A stretch of 64,000 nucleotides of DNA from Maricaulis maris (GTDB lineage Bacteria; Pseudomonadota; Alphaproteobacteria; Caulobacterales; Maricaulaceae), in the NCBI RefSeq assembly GCF_003634045.1, contig NZ_RBIM01000005.1, forward strand, positions 1 through 64,000, given 5' to 3'. Below the pieces are notes generated by a model, which saw only the letters and a list, made by a program, of their open reading frames with translations, was not told the DNA's origin and did no database searches. Each line of letters opens with the position of its first letter. Within the stretch, counting starts at the first letter, position 1. Both the position numbers and the translations under genes were made by a program. This document shows, piece after piece, positions 25,682 to 33,879 of this stretch.

Positions 25682-26236
25682 TCAGGCGTCGAGAGCTTTG
25701 ATCAGAAAGAGTGGATGATCAGCTTGATCAGCGACCCAGTCGCCGAGTGCGATCAAATTTAACTGTCGCATCGCGATCACTTCATCGAGCTCGTTTGCTC
25801 CCGGCACGTTCTTGTTGAGCTCTGGCGGGCCGTTGTCCGCCCAAGTAATTGAGATAACTTGCTGAGTGTCGCCGAGACCGCTCACGCCCCGTGCGATATG
25901 GTCGTGCTCGGAATATTGCGCGAAAAACTCGGCCACTGCTGAGCGTGTCCCCTCTACTTTCAGTGTCGAAGGCGAGTTGATAATAGCAGCGTATAATACG
26001 CTCGCCGCTGTTGCTTGGCCCAGCTGCTCACTTTCGCGCGGCGGAAAGCCAAGTGACGAAGCCCAAGCGCGGACCGCGAGAGCCGCGACGGACCTTGTCC
26101 TCATTTTTCCACGCGTGCCATCGCTCGGACCTAGGTGCCCTCGGTGTCGCCAGTTCCGTTGACCGTCCATTGCCAAGCTCGTCATTTCCGCAACTCGCTT
26201 AGGTCCGTGTAATGTCTCTTCAATTTCGAACTTCAT
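25682..26236 (-). CDS. Hypothetical protein divergent from tnsA
   Basis: The frame from ATG 26236 encodes 184 residues (MKFEIEETLHGPKRVAEM at the start, DHPLFLIKALDA at the end). It has balanced composition and no membrane segment; 13 further upstream codons are Arg-rich and probably not translated. No family was recognised. It shares a 104-bp, very A+T-rich intergenic region with tnsA, so the two genes could be controlled by one operator. It may be a transposon-encoded accessory protein or regulator (inference). Confidence 0.5.
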   Translation of the reverse strand: MKFEIEETLHGPKRVAEMTSLAMDGQRNWRHRGHLGPSDGTRGKMRTRSVAALAVRAWASSLGFPPRESEQLGQATAASVLYAAIINSPSTLKVEGTRSAVAEFFAQYSEHDHIARGVSGLGDTQQVISITWADNGPPELNKNVPGANELDEVIAMRQLNLIALGDWVADQADHPLFLIKALDA

Positions 26237-26275
26237 TGCAGCTCTTGTCCTTGCCCAGCCGCGAGCATTAACCAT

Positions 26276-26340
26276 AGACTAAAAAAATTTGTCAACTTCC
26301 TTAAATTGACATTGACAATTTTTACTCGTCATCGCAAATT
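26276..26340. promoter_or_regulatory. A+T-rich divergent control region of tnsA
   Basis: TGTCAA (26290-26295) and TTGACA (26306-26311) form an inverted repeat, and ATTGACA is repeated directly at 26305 and 26311. TTGACA in either direction could act as a -35 element. The cluster may be a divergent promoter with an operator, or TnsB-binding sites; it does not closely match the repeats at the 32.6-kb end. Confidence 0.4.
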
Positions 26341-27102
26341 ATGGTCATGACCGATAAAGCCACATTCGCGCCGCGGGGAAGCCGCGCTTCAAAATTTCGC
26401 CAGCTCGGACTCTATCAAGGCGCGGAGCCCACGAGAACTTGGAAGCCCGGAAAGGTTTGGGTCGCACGCGACGGGATTTTCGCCAAAACTCCCAAATGCC
26501 TGAATTCATACGCGCCGTTTGAAAGCCACCTCGAAAGCTTAGGCCACCTCCTTCTTTCGGTAGACCCTCGCATTCAATACTATGTCTGCCAGCCGAATCC
26601 GCTCCTCTATTGGATGGAAAGCAATAATAGCGGGCGAGTTAGGCGTGAATACACACCTGATTTCATCGCTTTGAATAAAGACGAACGCCTTTTTGCTATT
26701 GACACGAAGGCAAGCTACTTCGCTGAAGCGGACCAATGGGTGTCGCGAGTAGCCGCTATTCGCCAAGCATATCGTTTTGATCACGGCGTTGAATTGCTCG
26801 TCTGGACGGAGCGCGACCTTTACGCAGAGCCCAGGCTGTCAAACGCGCGGACGATGTACCGCCACCGGCATGCACCGCAGGATCCGTCGAGTGAATACAC
26901 GGTGCGACGTACGCTTGAAGCACACGGCGGCGTCTCAAGCATCGGCCAACTCTGCGAAGAAGCATCAATCGAAGCGCGTTGTCAGATGGCCGAGGCCTTT
27001 GGCTCGGTAATGCGCTTGGGCCTTGCCGGCGAGGTCGTACTCGCTTCAGGCGCAAAGTATGGGCGCAACACTGAAGTGCGGTTCAATGAGGCCGCTGAAT
27101 GA
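26341..27102 (+). CDS. tnsA: TnsA-like transposase endonuclease subunit
   Basis: The 253-residue protein has a TnsA N-terminal nuclease domain: E in FESHLESLGHLLLSVDP (about residue 61), D in REYTPDFIAL (about 107) and the DTK in FAIDTKASYF (about 121-123). This is a restriction-like E...D...x-K site in which the usual E/Q before x-K is Asp. A winged-helix C-terminal part follows (VRRTLEAHGGVSSIGQLCEEASI). In Tn7, TnsA cuts the 5' strands so that the element moves by cut-and-paste. The stop overlaps tnsB by 4 bp. ATG 26347 is an alternative start. Confidence 0.85.
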   Translation: MVMTDKATFAPRGSRASKFRQLGLYQGAEPTRTWKPGKVWVARDGIFAKTPKCLNSYAPFESHLESLGHLLLSVDPRIQYYVCQPNPLLYWMESNNSGRVRREYTPDFIALNKDERLFAIDTKASYFAEADQWVSRVAAIRQAYRFDHGVELLVWTERDLYAEPRLSNARTMYRHRHAPQDPSSEYTVRRTLEAHGGVSSIGQLCEEASIEARCQMAEAFGSVMRLGLAGEVVLASGAKYGRNTEVRFNEAAE

Positions 27103-29303
27103 CCAGTTCTCACCTCAAATCAGTCGAGGTTCCACATGGCAATCTCTATCCCCGGCTGAGACTTGTTGTCGGCGATAGTGTTTGGATTAACGGTGAGGAG
27201 CACTTTGTCCAAAAGCGCCAACGCGACAAGTGGATACTTATTCACCTCGAGACACAAGAATTGCTGATCGAAACCGATCTTCGGTTGGTCGACCTCTATG
27301 GCTCTGGGAAACTTAAATACCGATCCCGATCATCTATGTGCCCACCCCTTTCTCCGATGGCACCGCACCTGGAAGACCCACACGCGCGAGCCGCCGCGGC
27401 GCTCAAACATGACTACGTGAAATATGTGATGCAGCATCCGACCGGATTTCGAACAAGCCGGAAGTGGCTCAAGGATCGGATCGCCGAGAAAGCCCTTGAA
27501 CGCGGTGAGGAAACCTCGCCCTCGCCTACCTCGGTGCTCAACTGGAAGCGCTTGCACGACGCCCATTTCCAAGAAATCGGCCTCGCCGCTTACGCTCCGC
27601 GTCATGACCTGAAGGGAAAAAGGGGCTCAAGGCTCCCCGAAGCGAAAAAGGTCGCGCTTGATCGCGCTGTCGACCGGTACCTTCAGGGCGGTTCGATAAA
27701 AGATGCTCACCTCGAGGCACTGAGCTACATCTCTGACGTCAACCGCTCGGCGGAAGGCAAGAAATATAGCGAGTCCGCTCCGCTCAAACACCTCGACGAG
27801 AAAGGACTTCTGACGCCGCCGAGCCTGTCGACGCTTGAGCGCGAGATTCGCAGGAAGGTGTCGCCTTTCGTGAAACAGGCGGGACGTATAGGCACATACT
27901 ATGCGCGTAAGAATTGCCAGAGCTACCAGACGCGTGGGTTGCCTGATCGCCCTTACGGCGAGGTTGAGGTCGATTTTACGCCTGTGGATCTCATTCTCGT
28001 CGACGACAACCGCGTCATTCTCGGACGTCCTTACCTTATCGCGTTTCTGGACCGCGCCACCCGCATGGTTGTCGGGTTTTCGATCTCGTTCGACGTCCCG
28101 GGCTACGCTTCCGTTCTAGACGGTCTGCGCAATGCAATCTTTCAGAAGCGCATTGACCATATCGATGGCCTCAATGACGAAGACTGGCCTTGTATGGGCC
28201 GGATTGAGAATCTCTACATCGACAACGGAAGAGAGTTTGCCAACGGTCACCTCTTGGCCGCTGCTGCGGACCTGGGCTTCAATCTCATTCGCCTTCCCCC
28301 GCGTGAACCCTGGCACAAGGGCCTTGTCGAACGCTTCATGCGCGAAGTGGCGCGCTTTAGCCACCGCTTCCCCGGCACGACCCACTCTAACGCGGTTCAG
28401 CACCGCGATTACGAGGAGCCGGAGGCGCCTGTTTTGACGCTGTCAGAGTTTCGTGATCTCGCGACCAAATGGATCGTCACGGACTACAATCGGCGGCCGA
28501 ACCGGGGACTCGGCAGGGCGCCGGGGGTTCCAAGGGCACCGATCGACGCGTGGCGAGACAAGCTGGACCTTCTCGACAGCCCGAGCCTTCCCAGCGAGGA
28601 GCTCTTCATCGCGCTCGCTGGGCAGACCGCCGAGCGTACGGTCCAGAAGTACGGCGTTGAATGGGATCATATCAGGTACTGGTCGCCTGACCTGGATCGC
28701 ATTCTCGCCCATCCCGATCACAGAGGTCAGTCGTCCAAGGCTTGTTCAGCCAAGTACCACGTCCGCCGCGATCCCTACGATGTCTCTAAGGTGTACCTCT
28801 ACAACCATCACGCCAAAGAGGTCATCGAGCTTCCGGTCGTCGACAAGTGGCGGAAGTACACCAAGGGGCTCTCTGTTTTCCAGCACCGGCTTTGCCGCGA
28901 GCACGAGCTGATGCGGGAGGAACACCGCAGCGACCCGGAAGCGCTCTGGAAGGCTAGGGCGGCCCTGATAAATGCAGGGATGGGTGCCCTCCGGTCGGGC
29001 CGCCGCAAGCAACTCGAACGCAAGCTCACCCGCTATCTCTACGGCAACCGTGCCCATCCGGGCGTAAGCGAGCTCGTATTCGAGGATCAGTGTGGAGGCG
29101 AAGCAGATCTCATACCCCTGACCGCAGTCCACGAAGAGCCTGTGCTTGTGACCTCGGATCCGACCACCGGTTTGGAAACGCCTTCTACCGGCGAAACCCA
29201 AATTTCCAAGATCGAAATCAACTCGGCTGCCGGGAGCGACGACATGGACGAGATCCTCATGCTCGCCGCGCAAGTCAATTCAGGGAGTAGAAGTGATGCG
29301 TGA
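27099..29303 (+). CDS. tnsB: TnsB-like DDE transposase
   Basis: The 734-residue rve-fold transposase has catalytic Asp in VEVDFTPVDL (about residue 291), Asp in YIDNGREF (about 374) and Glu in GLVERFMREV (about 410), the last two with the D-35-E spacing of retroviral-type enzymes. An N-terminal DNA-binding part and a beta-barrel C-terminal part flank the core, as in Tn7 TnsB. It binds the end repeats, cuts the 3' strands and joins them to the target. It overlaps tnsA (4 bp) and tnsC (8 bp). Confidence 0.92.
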   Translation: MTSSHLKSVEVPHGNLYPRLRLVVGDSVWINGEEHFVQKRQRDKWILIHLETQELLIETDLRLVDLYGSGKLKYRSRSSMCPPLSPMAPHLEDPHARAAAALKHDYVKYVMQHPTGFRTSRKWLKDRIAEKALERGEETSPSPTSVLNWKRLHDAHFQEIGLAAYAPRHDLKGKRGSRLPEAKKVALDRAVDRYLQGGSIKDAHLEALSYISDVNRSAEGKKYSESAPLKHLDEKGLLTPPSLSTLEREIRRKVSPFVKQAGRIGTYYARKNCQSYQTRGLPDRPYGEVEVDFTPVDLILVDDNRVILGRPYLIAFLDRATRMVVGFSISFDVPGYASVLDGLRNAIFQKRIDHIDGLNDEDWPCMGRIENLYIDNGREFANGHLLAAAADLGFNLIRLPPREPWHKGLVERFMREVARFSHRFPGTTHSNAVQHRDYEEPEAPVLTLSEFRDLATKWIVTDYNRRPNRGLGRAPGVPRAPIDAWRDKLDLLDSPSLPSEELFIALAGQTAERTVQKYGVEWDHIRYWSPDLDRILAHPDHRGQSSKACSAKYHVRRDPYDVSKVYLYNHHAKEVIELPVVDKWRKYTKGLSVFQHRLCREHELMREEHRSDPEALWKARAALINAGMGALRSGRRKQLERKLTRYLYGNRAHPGVSELVFEDQCGGEADLIPLTAVHEEPVLVTSDPTTGLETPSTGETQISKIEINSAAGSDDMDEILMLAAQVNSGSRSDA

Positions 29304-30198
29304 CTTCAAGGAACGGCTGCCGGCGGATCGTCAGAGGCAGATGACAAACATCTTCGTTGACCATGCCAACCATCAGCAAGCAACGAAGGCCATTAGGCGA
29401 TTCTTCAAACCCGTCGAAGGTGGAGTGCCGGGTCGGGGCAATATCTGTGCGCTGATCGGCGAAAGCCGGACCGGTAAGACTTACGGCGCATCTGAAGTTC
29501 TGGCGGAATACAAGCCGGAGATCGGAGCAGATGGGATTAAGCGCAGCGTTTTGCTGGTCGATTCTCCCATCGAGGGCGGAGCTCGCGCAGTGCTGGACAG
29601 CATCGCCAGCGGACTTGGCATGCAGGTCTCGCTGCGGATGACTAACTCCAACTTAATCCTGGCGATCCTGCGGGAACTCCAACGGTCGGAAGTTCAGTTT
29701 GTCATCTTTGATGAGGCTCAGGAGCTCTTCCCTGAGAAGAACAGGAAGGTGCTTAGTTTTTCGCGCAAACTGCTGCGCAAGATGCTCAACCTCAATCAGT
29801 TCAACATCCTTTGCATCGGACTGCCGGAGACTTATTCGATCATCGCAGAGGATTCTCAGCTCATCGGGCGCGGCGGCCTGCCTTACAAGCGGCTGCGTCC
29901 CTACGACTGGACGGACCCCGTAGACTGCCAGCATTTTCGGGTCCTTTGTCACAAGTTCGACGAGGAAATGCCGTTCGAGCTCTCTGATTTTGCCTCAATG
30001 GATTTTTCGAGCCGACTCTTCAAAGCGACAAAAGGATGTATCGGCATCCTCAAGGTCTACATGATCGCCGCGGGCGAAATCGCGCTCGAAGCCGGTTCGG
30101 ATAGGCTGGAACTCTGCCATTTCGCGGAGGCATACGACGATCGCAAGCGCCCCAATGAGGTTTTCAATCCATTCCGCAACGACCCGTCGCTCTCATGA
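29296..30198 (+). CDS. tnsC: TnsC-like AAA+ transposition regulator
   Basis: The 300-residue ATPase starts at ATG 29296 (GTG 29293 is adjacent), overlapping the tnsB end. Walker A is GESRTGKT (about residues 55-62), Walker B is FVIFDEAQELF (about 134-144), and a sensor-like segment FNILCIGLPETY follows. TnsC/TniB proteins link the target selector (TniQ/TnsD) to the transposase and give target immunity. The length is nearer to TniB (about 300) than to Tn7 TnsC (555). It overlaps tniQ by 4 bp. Confidence 0.9.
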   Translation: MRDFKERLPADRQRQMTNIFVDHANHQQATKAIRRFFKPVEGGVPGRGNICALIGESRTGKTYGASEVLAEYKPEIGADGIKRSVLLVDSPIEGGARAVLDSIASGLGMQVSLRMTNSNLILAILRELQRSEVQFVIFDEAQELFPEKNRKVLSFSRKLLRKMLNLNQFNILCIGLPETYSIIAEDSQLIGRGGLPYKRLRPYDWTDPVDCQHFRVLCHKFDEEMPFELSDFASMDFSSRLFKATKGCIGILKVYMIAAGEIALEAGSDRLELCHFAEAYDDRKRPNEVFNPFRNDPSLS

Positions 30199-32423
30199 CC
30201 GCGGCAATGGAAGGAAATAAGATGGTCAGTGCCCATCAAGACGTAGTGGATATCGCTAGGCTTCCCATGTCGAACTGGCCGGGTGAGGTCTATCCGCACG
30301 AGCCCGTTTACGGATTTTTGCAGCGGGCAGCGACCGCCAACTACGCGTTCAGTACCGAGGCCTTTCTGCTCTCGCTAGGCCTGAACGGACTAGACTGGGA
30401 TTTCGACGAGCAGTTGGAGGTTGTGAACCAACTCCCCATCTACGGTAGCGACGAACTCGCCTGGAACACGCCCAGGCGCACGACTCAAGGCTATGAAATC
30501 TGCGGTCATCTGCTCCCCAGTCGGACGTTCTCGAAGGGTCGACGCCGGGTCTGCCCGCTCTGCCTGGAGGAAGAGCGCTATATCCGGATTTGGTTCGACA
30601 TCGTGCCGGTGGCCGCATGCCCCATCCATGACGTGAGGCTGATCGAGGGACTCGACGGCGACCCGATTGATTGGCGGTACCCGGAGGCCGGCTGGACCCA
30701 GCGGGGTGTAATGATTGGCCAAGACCACGCCATACCCTACCCCGCCACCGCGTTGGATCGTCACGTCTTCAACAAGGTAACGGGGGTGGAGACGGCAGAG
30801 CCTTCTCACTTTGCTGGACAGTCCTTGCATTCCGTTCTCCGGGCTGCGGTCGTCCTGACCAAGCTCCACCGAGGGATAGAATCGCCTTCGCACACACCAT
30901 GTGAGCTCCGAAATTTGGCGCAGTTCAGTTTTCCGTCACTGCTTGCGGGCCGAGACGCAATCGTGAAATTTCTCGCGGAGGCTAAGTGGCTGCAGCCTGA
31001 TTCCGATCAGACTCGCTATCACTCGCGCTGCCACTACGCCCCGCAGCTCACTCGCACCATTCCAACGGAAGGCTTGCGTACGCTGGTCAGCGATTGCTTT
31101 GGCGAAGTTCGGGTTCGTAGTGGTCTTGCTACTCCCTCCGGCAGGCTGTCTCAACATGACGGCGCGGACGGGGCCTGGACTTTGGAATCAGTCGCTACTG
31201 ACTTGAAGCTCGAAAGCAAATATCTGCGCAAGATTTTGGAGGCGGCGGCGGTTCCGACTCAGCGATGCGCTCACACACGGGCTTATCGCCTCAGTAGTGA
31301 CAACATCGATGCTGTCAGGCGCTATATTGCCACCGCTTTATCTTTGGAGCACGTCGCGGCGGAGCTGGGCTGCACAATTGATGAGGTCGACGAGCTGGTC
31401 AGCAGGGGGACCCTCAAAATGGACTTCCGGTGTGATGGGCAGCGCTATTTCCAGGAAGACGCGATCAAAGCCTTTATCGCCCGGGCGCACCAGGGGCGGC
31501 GCGAGGGCTTCGACCCCAAGGGAATGCCTCTCGCGTCGTTTGCCGCTAAAGTCGGCATCTCGCTCCCCGCAGCCTATTCACAGCTCATTCGGAATAATAC
31601 CATTGGCCTGATCGATTATGATCAAGATGCGCCGTTCTTCCATGGTGCGAGGGTCGCCTATTTCCAAAAGACACGCCTTCGGCCCGGTGCCCAGATCAAG
31701 AACGCAATCACGTTCGCGAAAGCAAAGGCACGTCTCGGAACGGAAACTGACGGTTTGGCCCAGCTGGTTGAGCTTTCTTACCTGAAGATTGTCGAGGATG
31801 AATCTGGCCGATCACGGATTTGCGAGGCGTCTCTCGATGCATTCGAGGACGCCTACGCCAGGGCGGCTGATTATGCCCCGTTGTTGAGATGCTCTGCGCG
31901 GAGCGCGCTCAAGTTGCTCAGAAAAAAAGGCGTGGAGCCGATCAACGAGTATGGGAAACGTGTAGTTTGTTTCGTCTCTCGGGAACAGGTTCACAGTCTT
32001 GTGGGCATTAGGCTAGAGAGTCGCACCGGCTTCCAAGCCCTTGAGGTACTGCGCGATGAACTTACCGAGAAGTTCGCATCGGCATCGGTGCCTGGAACAG
32101 CTCGCGTGATTACTGATCCTGCGATTGTAGTGGAGGCGACATCGCGGAATTGGTCATTCAAAGTTACCCGCAAGCCGACACTTGATCGCTATGACCTTGT
32201 GGCATTGTTCAGGTCTGTCAATGAGGGCGGCCGTTTGCGGAAGATCCTCGCTGCTGCTGTTGAGCCTGAGAAGATCTGGCCTGGAGCCGAAGTGCGGCGG
32301 GAACCTGGTGGCGGCTTCGTACTCGTTGATGGTGTTGGATTCGGTGTTTCGCCGGAGTCTGAAACCTCTCATCTCGTCGACCGAATTGTGGGTCGTGCGC
32401 ACGAACTTCACCGCTACCTCTAA
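30195..32423 (+). CDS. tniQ: Very long TniQ/TnsD-like target-selection protein
   Basis: The product has 742 residues, clearly longer than Tn7 TnsD (508). The TniQ domain is N-terminal: LPMSNWPGEVYPHEPVYGFLQRAA, then GHLLPSRTF and the zinc-finger pattern RVCPLCLEEE...ACPIHDVRLI (about 115-155). The remaining roughly 550 residues contain several helix-turn-helix-like modules (for example WTLESVATDLKLESKYLRKIL and LEHVAAELGCTIDEVDELVSRG), which suggests a long DNA recognition surface. TnsD-type proteins bind a fixed attachment site; the target here is unknown. Last gene of the operon, followed by a strong terminator. Confidence 0.85.
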   Translation: MTAAMEGNKMVSAHQDVVDIARLPMSNWPGEVYPHEPVYGFLQRAATANYAFSTEAFLLSLGLNGLDWDFDEQLEVVNQLPIYGSDELAWNTPRRTTQGYEICGHLLPSRTFSKGRRRVCPLCLEEERYIRIWFDIVPVAACPIHDVRLIEGLDGDPIDWRYPEAGWTQRGVMIGQDHAIPYPATALDRHVFNKVTGVETAEPSHFAGQSLHSVLRAAVVLTKLHRGIESPSHTPCELRNLAQFSFPSLLAGRDAIVKFLAEAKWLQPDSDQTRYHSRCHYAPQLTRTIPTEGLRTLVSDCFGEVRVRSGLATPSGRLSQHDGADGAWTLESVATDLKLESKYLRKILEAAAVPTQRCAHTRAYRLSSDNIDAVRRYIATALSLEHVAAELGCTIDEVDELVSRGTLKMDFRCDGQRYFQEDAIKAFIARAHQGRREGFDPKGMPLASFAAKVGISLPAAYSQLIRNNTIGLIDYDQDAPFFHGARVAYFQKTRLRPGAQIKNAITFAKAKARLGTETDGLAQLVELSYLKIVEDESGRSRICEASLDAFEDAYARAADYAPLLRCSARSALKLLRKKGVEPINEYGKRVVCFVSREQVHSLVGIRLESRTGFQALEVLRDELTEKFASASVPGTARVITDPAIVVEATSRNWSFKVTRKPTLDRYDLVALFRSVNEGGRLRKILAAAVEPEKIWPGAEVRREPGGGFVLVDGVGFGVSPESETSHLVDRIVGRAHELHRYL

Positions 32424-32447
32424 TCGATACAGCCAAATCGTCTAAGG

Positions 32448-32476
32448 GCCGCCCCCAACTGGGGCGGCGCTTTTTT
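32448..32476 (+). terminator. Rho-independent terminator of the tns operon
   Basis: GCCGCCCC (32448-32455) and GGGGCGGC (32461-32468) pair perfectly over a 5-nt loop and are followed by GC and six T (32471-32476). Confidence 0.9.
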
Positions 32477-32509
32477 GCCCGATGAGAGGAAGATCCAACT
32501 TGTTCTGCT

Positions 32510-32625
32510 GAATGAGACGTTTTGTCCAAACTGATTTGACGTTTGGTCTAGCCAAATTGGACGCACGCTTCGGCTAAGATATTGAATGTACTTGCGCAAC
32601 GTCCAACGACTTGTGACGTCCAACA
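32510..32625. mobile_element. Putative end of the Tn7-like element with transposase-binding repeats
   Basis: Read inward on the minus strand from 32625, the sequence starts TGTTGGACGTCACAAGTC. TTGGACGT recurs after 19 bp, and further TTGGACG or TTTGGAC copies in either orientation follow to about 32518. A terminal TGT and an array of short repeats are the standard layout of Tn7-family ends. The bases just outside, TTTCT (32626-32630), would be the 5-bp target duplication. The partner end was not found in the window. Confidence 0.6.
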
Positions 32626-33085
32626 TTTCTTTTTTTGTTCCCGCTCCGCTCGACCCGAGCCTGATACCAATTTCGGTGCCGGGGTCGATGCTCACATGGA
32701 ACGCGCTCAGGGCTGTGGGGTTTGAACCTGATCCCTCAAGGTGCGCCATTTTTCTTATCTCGCGACAGTCCGCTGCGCGGACGTCTCCGAAGGGGCGGCC
32801 TGACCGGCCGACGCGCGGTCGCGCTTGCGAACCCGTTGGGTTCGAATTGGCGCTTCTGAGATGCGCCATTCTTTCCCTGGTTCCCGCTCCGCTCGACCTG
32901 AGCCTGACGCCATCTTAGGTGCCGGGGTCGATGGTCATATGGAATGCGCTCAGGGCAGTGGGGGACGAGGCTGGTCCCCCACCAGATGCGCGATCTTCCG
33001 GACCTCTCGGCAATCCGCTTTGCGGAAGCCTCGATACAGCAAGCCCGACCTGCATTGGTCGGTCAGCGGTCAGGCGGCCAATCAG
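32626..33085. repeat. Tandem A-B-A-B array of tRNA-trailer-type repeats
   Basis: Two block types alternate: A (32626-32745), B (32746-32865), A (32866-32990) and B (32991-33085), with a period of about 243 bp. Block A contains TTCCCGCTCCGCTCGACC and GCCGGGGTCGATG. Block B contains hairpins GTCCGC-TGC-GCGGAC and CGAACCC-GTT-GGGTTCG. Blocks begin with CCATT-like sequence in which the CCA resembles a tRNA end. Related copies lie directly behind tRNA-Ala (block B) and tRNA-Thr (block A). No tRNA precedes this array; the transposon end does. Confidence 0.75.
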
Positions 33086-33558
33086 TCCAGGCTCATGACC
33101 TGGCGAGCCTGCCAGGTGTCGGCGTATTGCTGGAAGGCGACCGCGCGACCATTCTCGATCGTCCAGACGTGGACGAACTGGGCGTCCATGGCCGTTCCCG
33201 TGGCGTTGAAGGTGCCCGTATAGCGCCCCATCACGGCGACCCGATTGCCTTGTGCGATCATGTTTTCCGGCGTGGCCGCGAAGCCGTCCCAACCGTTGGC
33301 GATCGGTCCGATCACACCACCCACGACGGCGTCCGGCCCGATATAGGGATTGCCGCCGTCATAGGGGAAATTCTCGGCCTCGTTCCAGACAATTTCCGGA
33401 TCGAGCAAGGCCGTGAAGGCGGGCACATCGCCGATAGCGAAGGCGTCATAGATGGCTTGCGCCACGGCGGCAGACTCTTCGCCCGTCTCGGCGCTCTGGT
33501 CACCTGGAAAACAGGCAGAAGCGGCCAGGGCCGCGACGGCGACTATCATCAATCTCAT
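33082..33558 (-). CDS. SnoaL/NTF2-like lipoprotein
   Basis: The product has 158 residues from ATG 33558, which follows GGAGGGG. A lipoprotein signal peptide (MRLMIVAVAALAASAC) leads to an NTF2-like domain: AAVAQAIYDAFAIGDVPAFTALLDPEIVWNEAEN and later FVHVWTIENGRAVAFQQYADT, the usual SnoaL pattern of helix, helical turn and curved sheet. Substrate and reaction are unknown. Its 3' end touches the repeat array, marking the return to core chromosome. Confidence 0.75.
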   Translation of the reverse strand: MRLMIVAVAALAASACFPGDQSAETGEESAAVAQAIYDAFAIGDVPAFTALLDPEIVWNEAENFPYDGGNPYIGPDAVVGGVIGPIANGWDGFAATPENMIAQGNRVAVMGRYTGTFNATGTAMDAQFVHVWTIENGRAVAFQQYADTWQARQVMSLD

Positions 33559-33636
33559 GCTGGGATCCCCTCCACAAATCTGGTTCACACAATCACGCCA
33601 TGACGTCCCTGTCGCCAATTTGTTGGCGTCCGTACG

Positions 33637-33819
33637 TCAATTCAGACACCAAAGCCCGGTGCAAATCCCGAAAAAAACCTGCATCGCCAGATCCAGGAGG
33701 CCAGTGACGACCAGTAGCGGCAAACCGATATAGAGAAAGGCGAGCCACACAGCCATCAGGGTGGGGCGCGGTTCGGCGATGCGGTGACCCATGACGGTTT
33801 CAGGACGCTTGGCAAACAT
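33637..33819 (-). CDS. Small conserved-looking membrane protein (60 residues)
   Basis: A basic N-terminus (MFAKRPETVMGHRIAEPRP) is followed by one or two membrane segments (LMAVWLAFLYIGLPLLVVTGLLDLAMQVFFGI). It is divergent from the next gene with a short promoter gap. No named family; the coding call rests on the clean membrane segment and the gap it fills. Confidence 0.55.
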   Translation of the reverse strand: MFAKRPETVMGHRIAEPRPTLMAVWLAFLYIGLPLLVVTGLLDLAMQVFFGICTGLWCLN

Positions 33820-33879
33820 ATGGCCTCCGATGCTCTATACTTAACTCTCGTTAACCGGATTTCCCTAACGCTTCCTGTC

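Noticed and set aside
26290-26318. Left transposon end directly upstream of tnsA
   Set aside because: TGTCAA...TTGACA repeats are present, but the sequence does not match the TTGGACGT array of the 32.6-kb end and no TTTCT duplication precedes it. Kept as a control region.
26341-32423. CRISPR-associated transposon
   Set aside because: No cas genes or CRISPR repeats occur near tnsABC-tniQ in the window; TniQ is TnsD-sized or larger, not the short CAST form.
32730-32870. Decayed tRNA genes inside the repeat array
   Set aside because: TTCGAA and CCA-like pieces occur, but no acceptor or anticodon stem can be folded around them.
32626-33085. CRISPR array
   Set aside because: The repeat unit is about 243 bp with only two diverged copies, no short regular spacers and no cas genes.
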